Made by a program: the position numbers and the translations under genes. The notes beneath the pieces are model-generated. The model saw only the letters and a program-made list of their open reading frames with translations, did no database searches and was not told the origin of the DNA. Shown piece by piece: positions 22,174 to 22,270 of a stretch of DNA of 22,270 nt; position 1 is the first letter of the stretch; each line of letters starts with the position of its first letter. Source of the DNA: Thermodesulfobacteriaceae bacterium UBA6232. Its GTDB lineage: Bacteria > Desulfobacterota > Thermodesulfobacteria > Thermodesulfobacteriales > Thermodesulfobacteriaceae. The stretch lies in the NCBI GenBank assembly GCA_002441555.1, contig DJWK01000020.1, forward strand, positions 1,394-23,663, in the 5' to 3' direction.

Positions 22174-22201
22174 AATATAACCTTAACTTTCCTTTTGTCA
22201 A
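22174..22201 (-). promoter_or_regulatory. Sigma70-type promoter of tRNA-Leu(GAG)
   Basis: Minus-strand TTGACA (complement of 22196-22201) and TATATT (complement of 22174-22179) are 16 bases apart, 12 bases before the tRNA 5' end. The sequence around the -10 matches the tRNA-Lys promoter at 8118-8146. Confidence 0.75.
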
Positions 22202-22227
22202 GTAGAGGCATAAGTTCTGTGGATTCA

Positions 22228-22268
22228 AATTTAAAATGTCACCTCTTTTTACTAATTTAAAATGTCAC
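22228..22268. mobile_element. Direct repeats resembling the end of an IS21-type element
   Basis: AATTTAAAATGTCAC occurs at 22228-22242 and again at 22254-22268, a 15-base repeat with 26-base period. Tandem copies of ...TAAA-TGTCAC-type words are typical of the multiple terminal repeats of IS21-family elements, as I remember them. A possible element tip is TGTGG at 22218. The transposase genes would lie beyond the window. Confidence 0.4.
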
Positions 22269-22270
22269 AT

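Noticed and set aside
1..22270. CRISPR array or Cas genes
   Set aside because: No regularly spaced direct repeats of 24-40 bases and no Cas motif seen; the only tandem repeat is the two-copy 15-base word at the right end.

Overview
The window looks like part of the chromosome of a low-G+C thermophilic bacterium. A guess, from the style of the proteins and from memory only, is Thermodesulfobacteria or a relative: the DXP isoprenoid pathway (dxr, ispE), a CTC-type L25, a KamA-family radical SAM protein and very compact operons. No marker here fixes the taxon. Three tRNA loci are present, none with an encoded CCA.

Left third (1 to about 7940) is an accessory island lying against the 3' end of a tRNA-Glu gene. 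From right to left it carries a P4-type tyrosine integrase, an AlpA-type small DNA-binding protein and a two-tyrosine HUH rolling-circle Rep. Further left are relics: a truncated NrdG-like radical SAM gene, a nucleotidyltransferase-like gene with a frameshifted partner of unknown family, a decayed IS256-type transposase and an apparently intact VapBC-type toxin-antitoxin pair. Integrase, AlpA and Rep together suggest an integrative rolling-circle plasmid or satellite. The 5' part of rep carries a sequence resembling the phiX174 replication origin, which would be an origin embedded in its own initiator gene.

Middle (7944 to 14385) is core genome on the minus strand. A long, tightly packed run reads fmdB-like, DUF1844, ispE, prs, rplY, pth, a PsiE-like membrane gene, guaA and a dolichol/phytol-kinase-like membrane gene, then tRNA-Lys and tRNA-Glu from their own promoter. 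Nearly all junctions overlap or lie within about 35 bases.

Right (14386 to 22161) is core genome on the plus strand. A KamA-family radical SAM gene is divergent from the fmdB run, with overlapping face-to-face promoters predicted between them. Then come tRNA-Leu(UAG), a decayed small gene, an unknown 169-residue gene, and a packed run of secG, dxr, rseP, tsaB and two DppB/DppC-type permeases. tRNA-Leu(GAG) follows on the opposite strand. The last 50 bases carry a 15-base direct repeat that looks like the edge of an IS21-type insertion sequence.

The most interesting items are the Rep with its embedded origin-like site, the broken two-gene cassette at 2185-3231, the atypical KamA-family enzyme, and the hairpins placed directly before the ribosome binding sites of kamA-like and secG.
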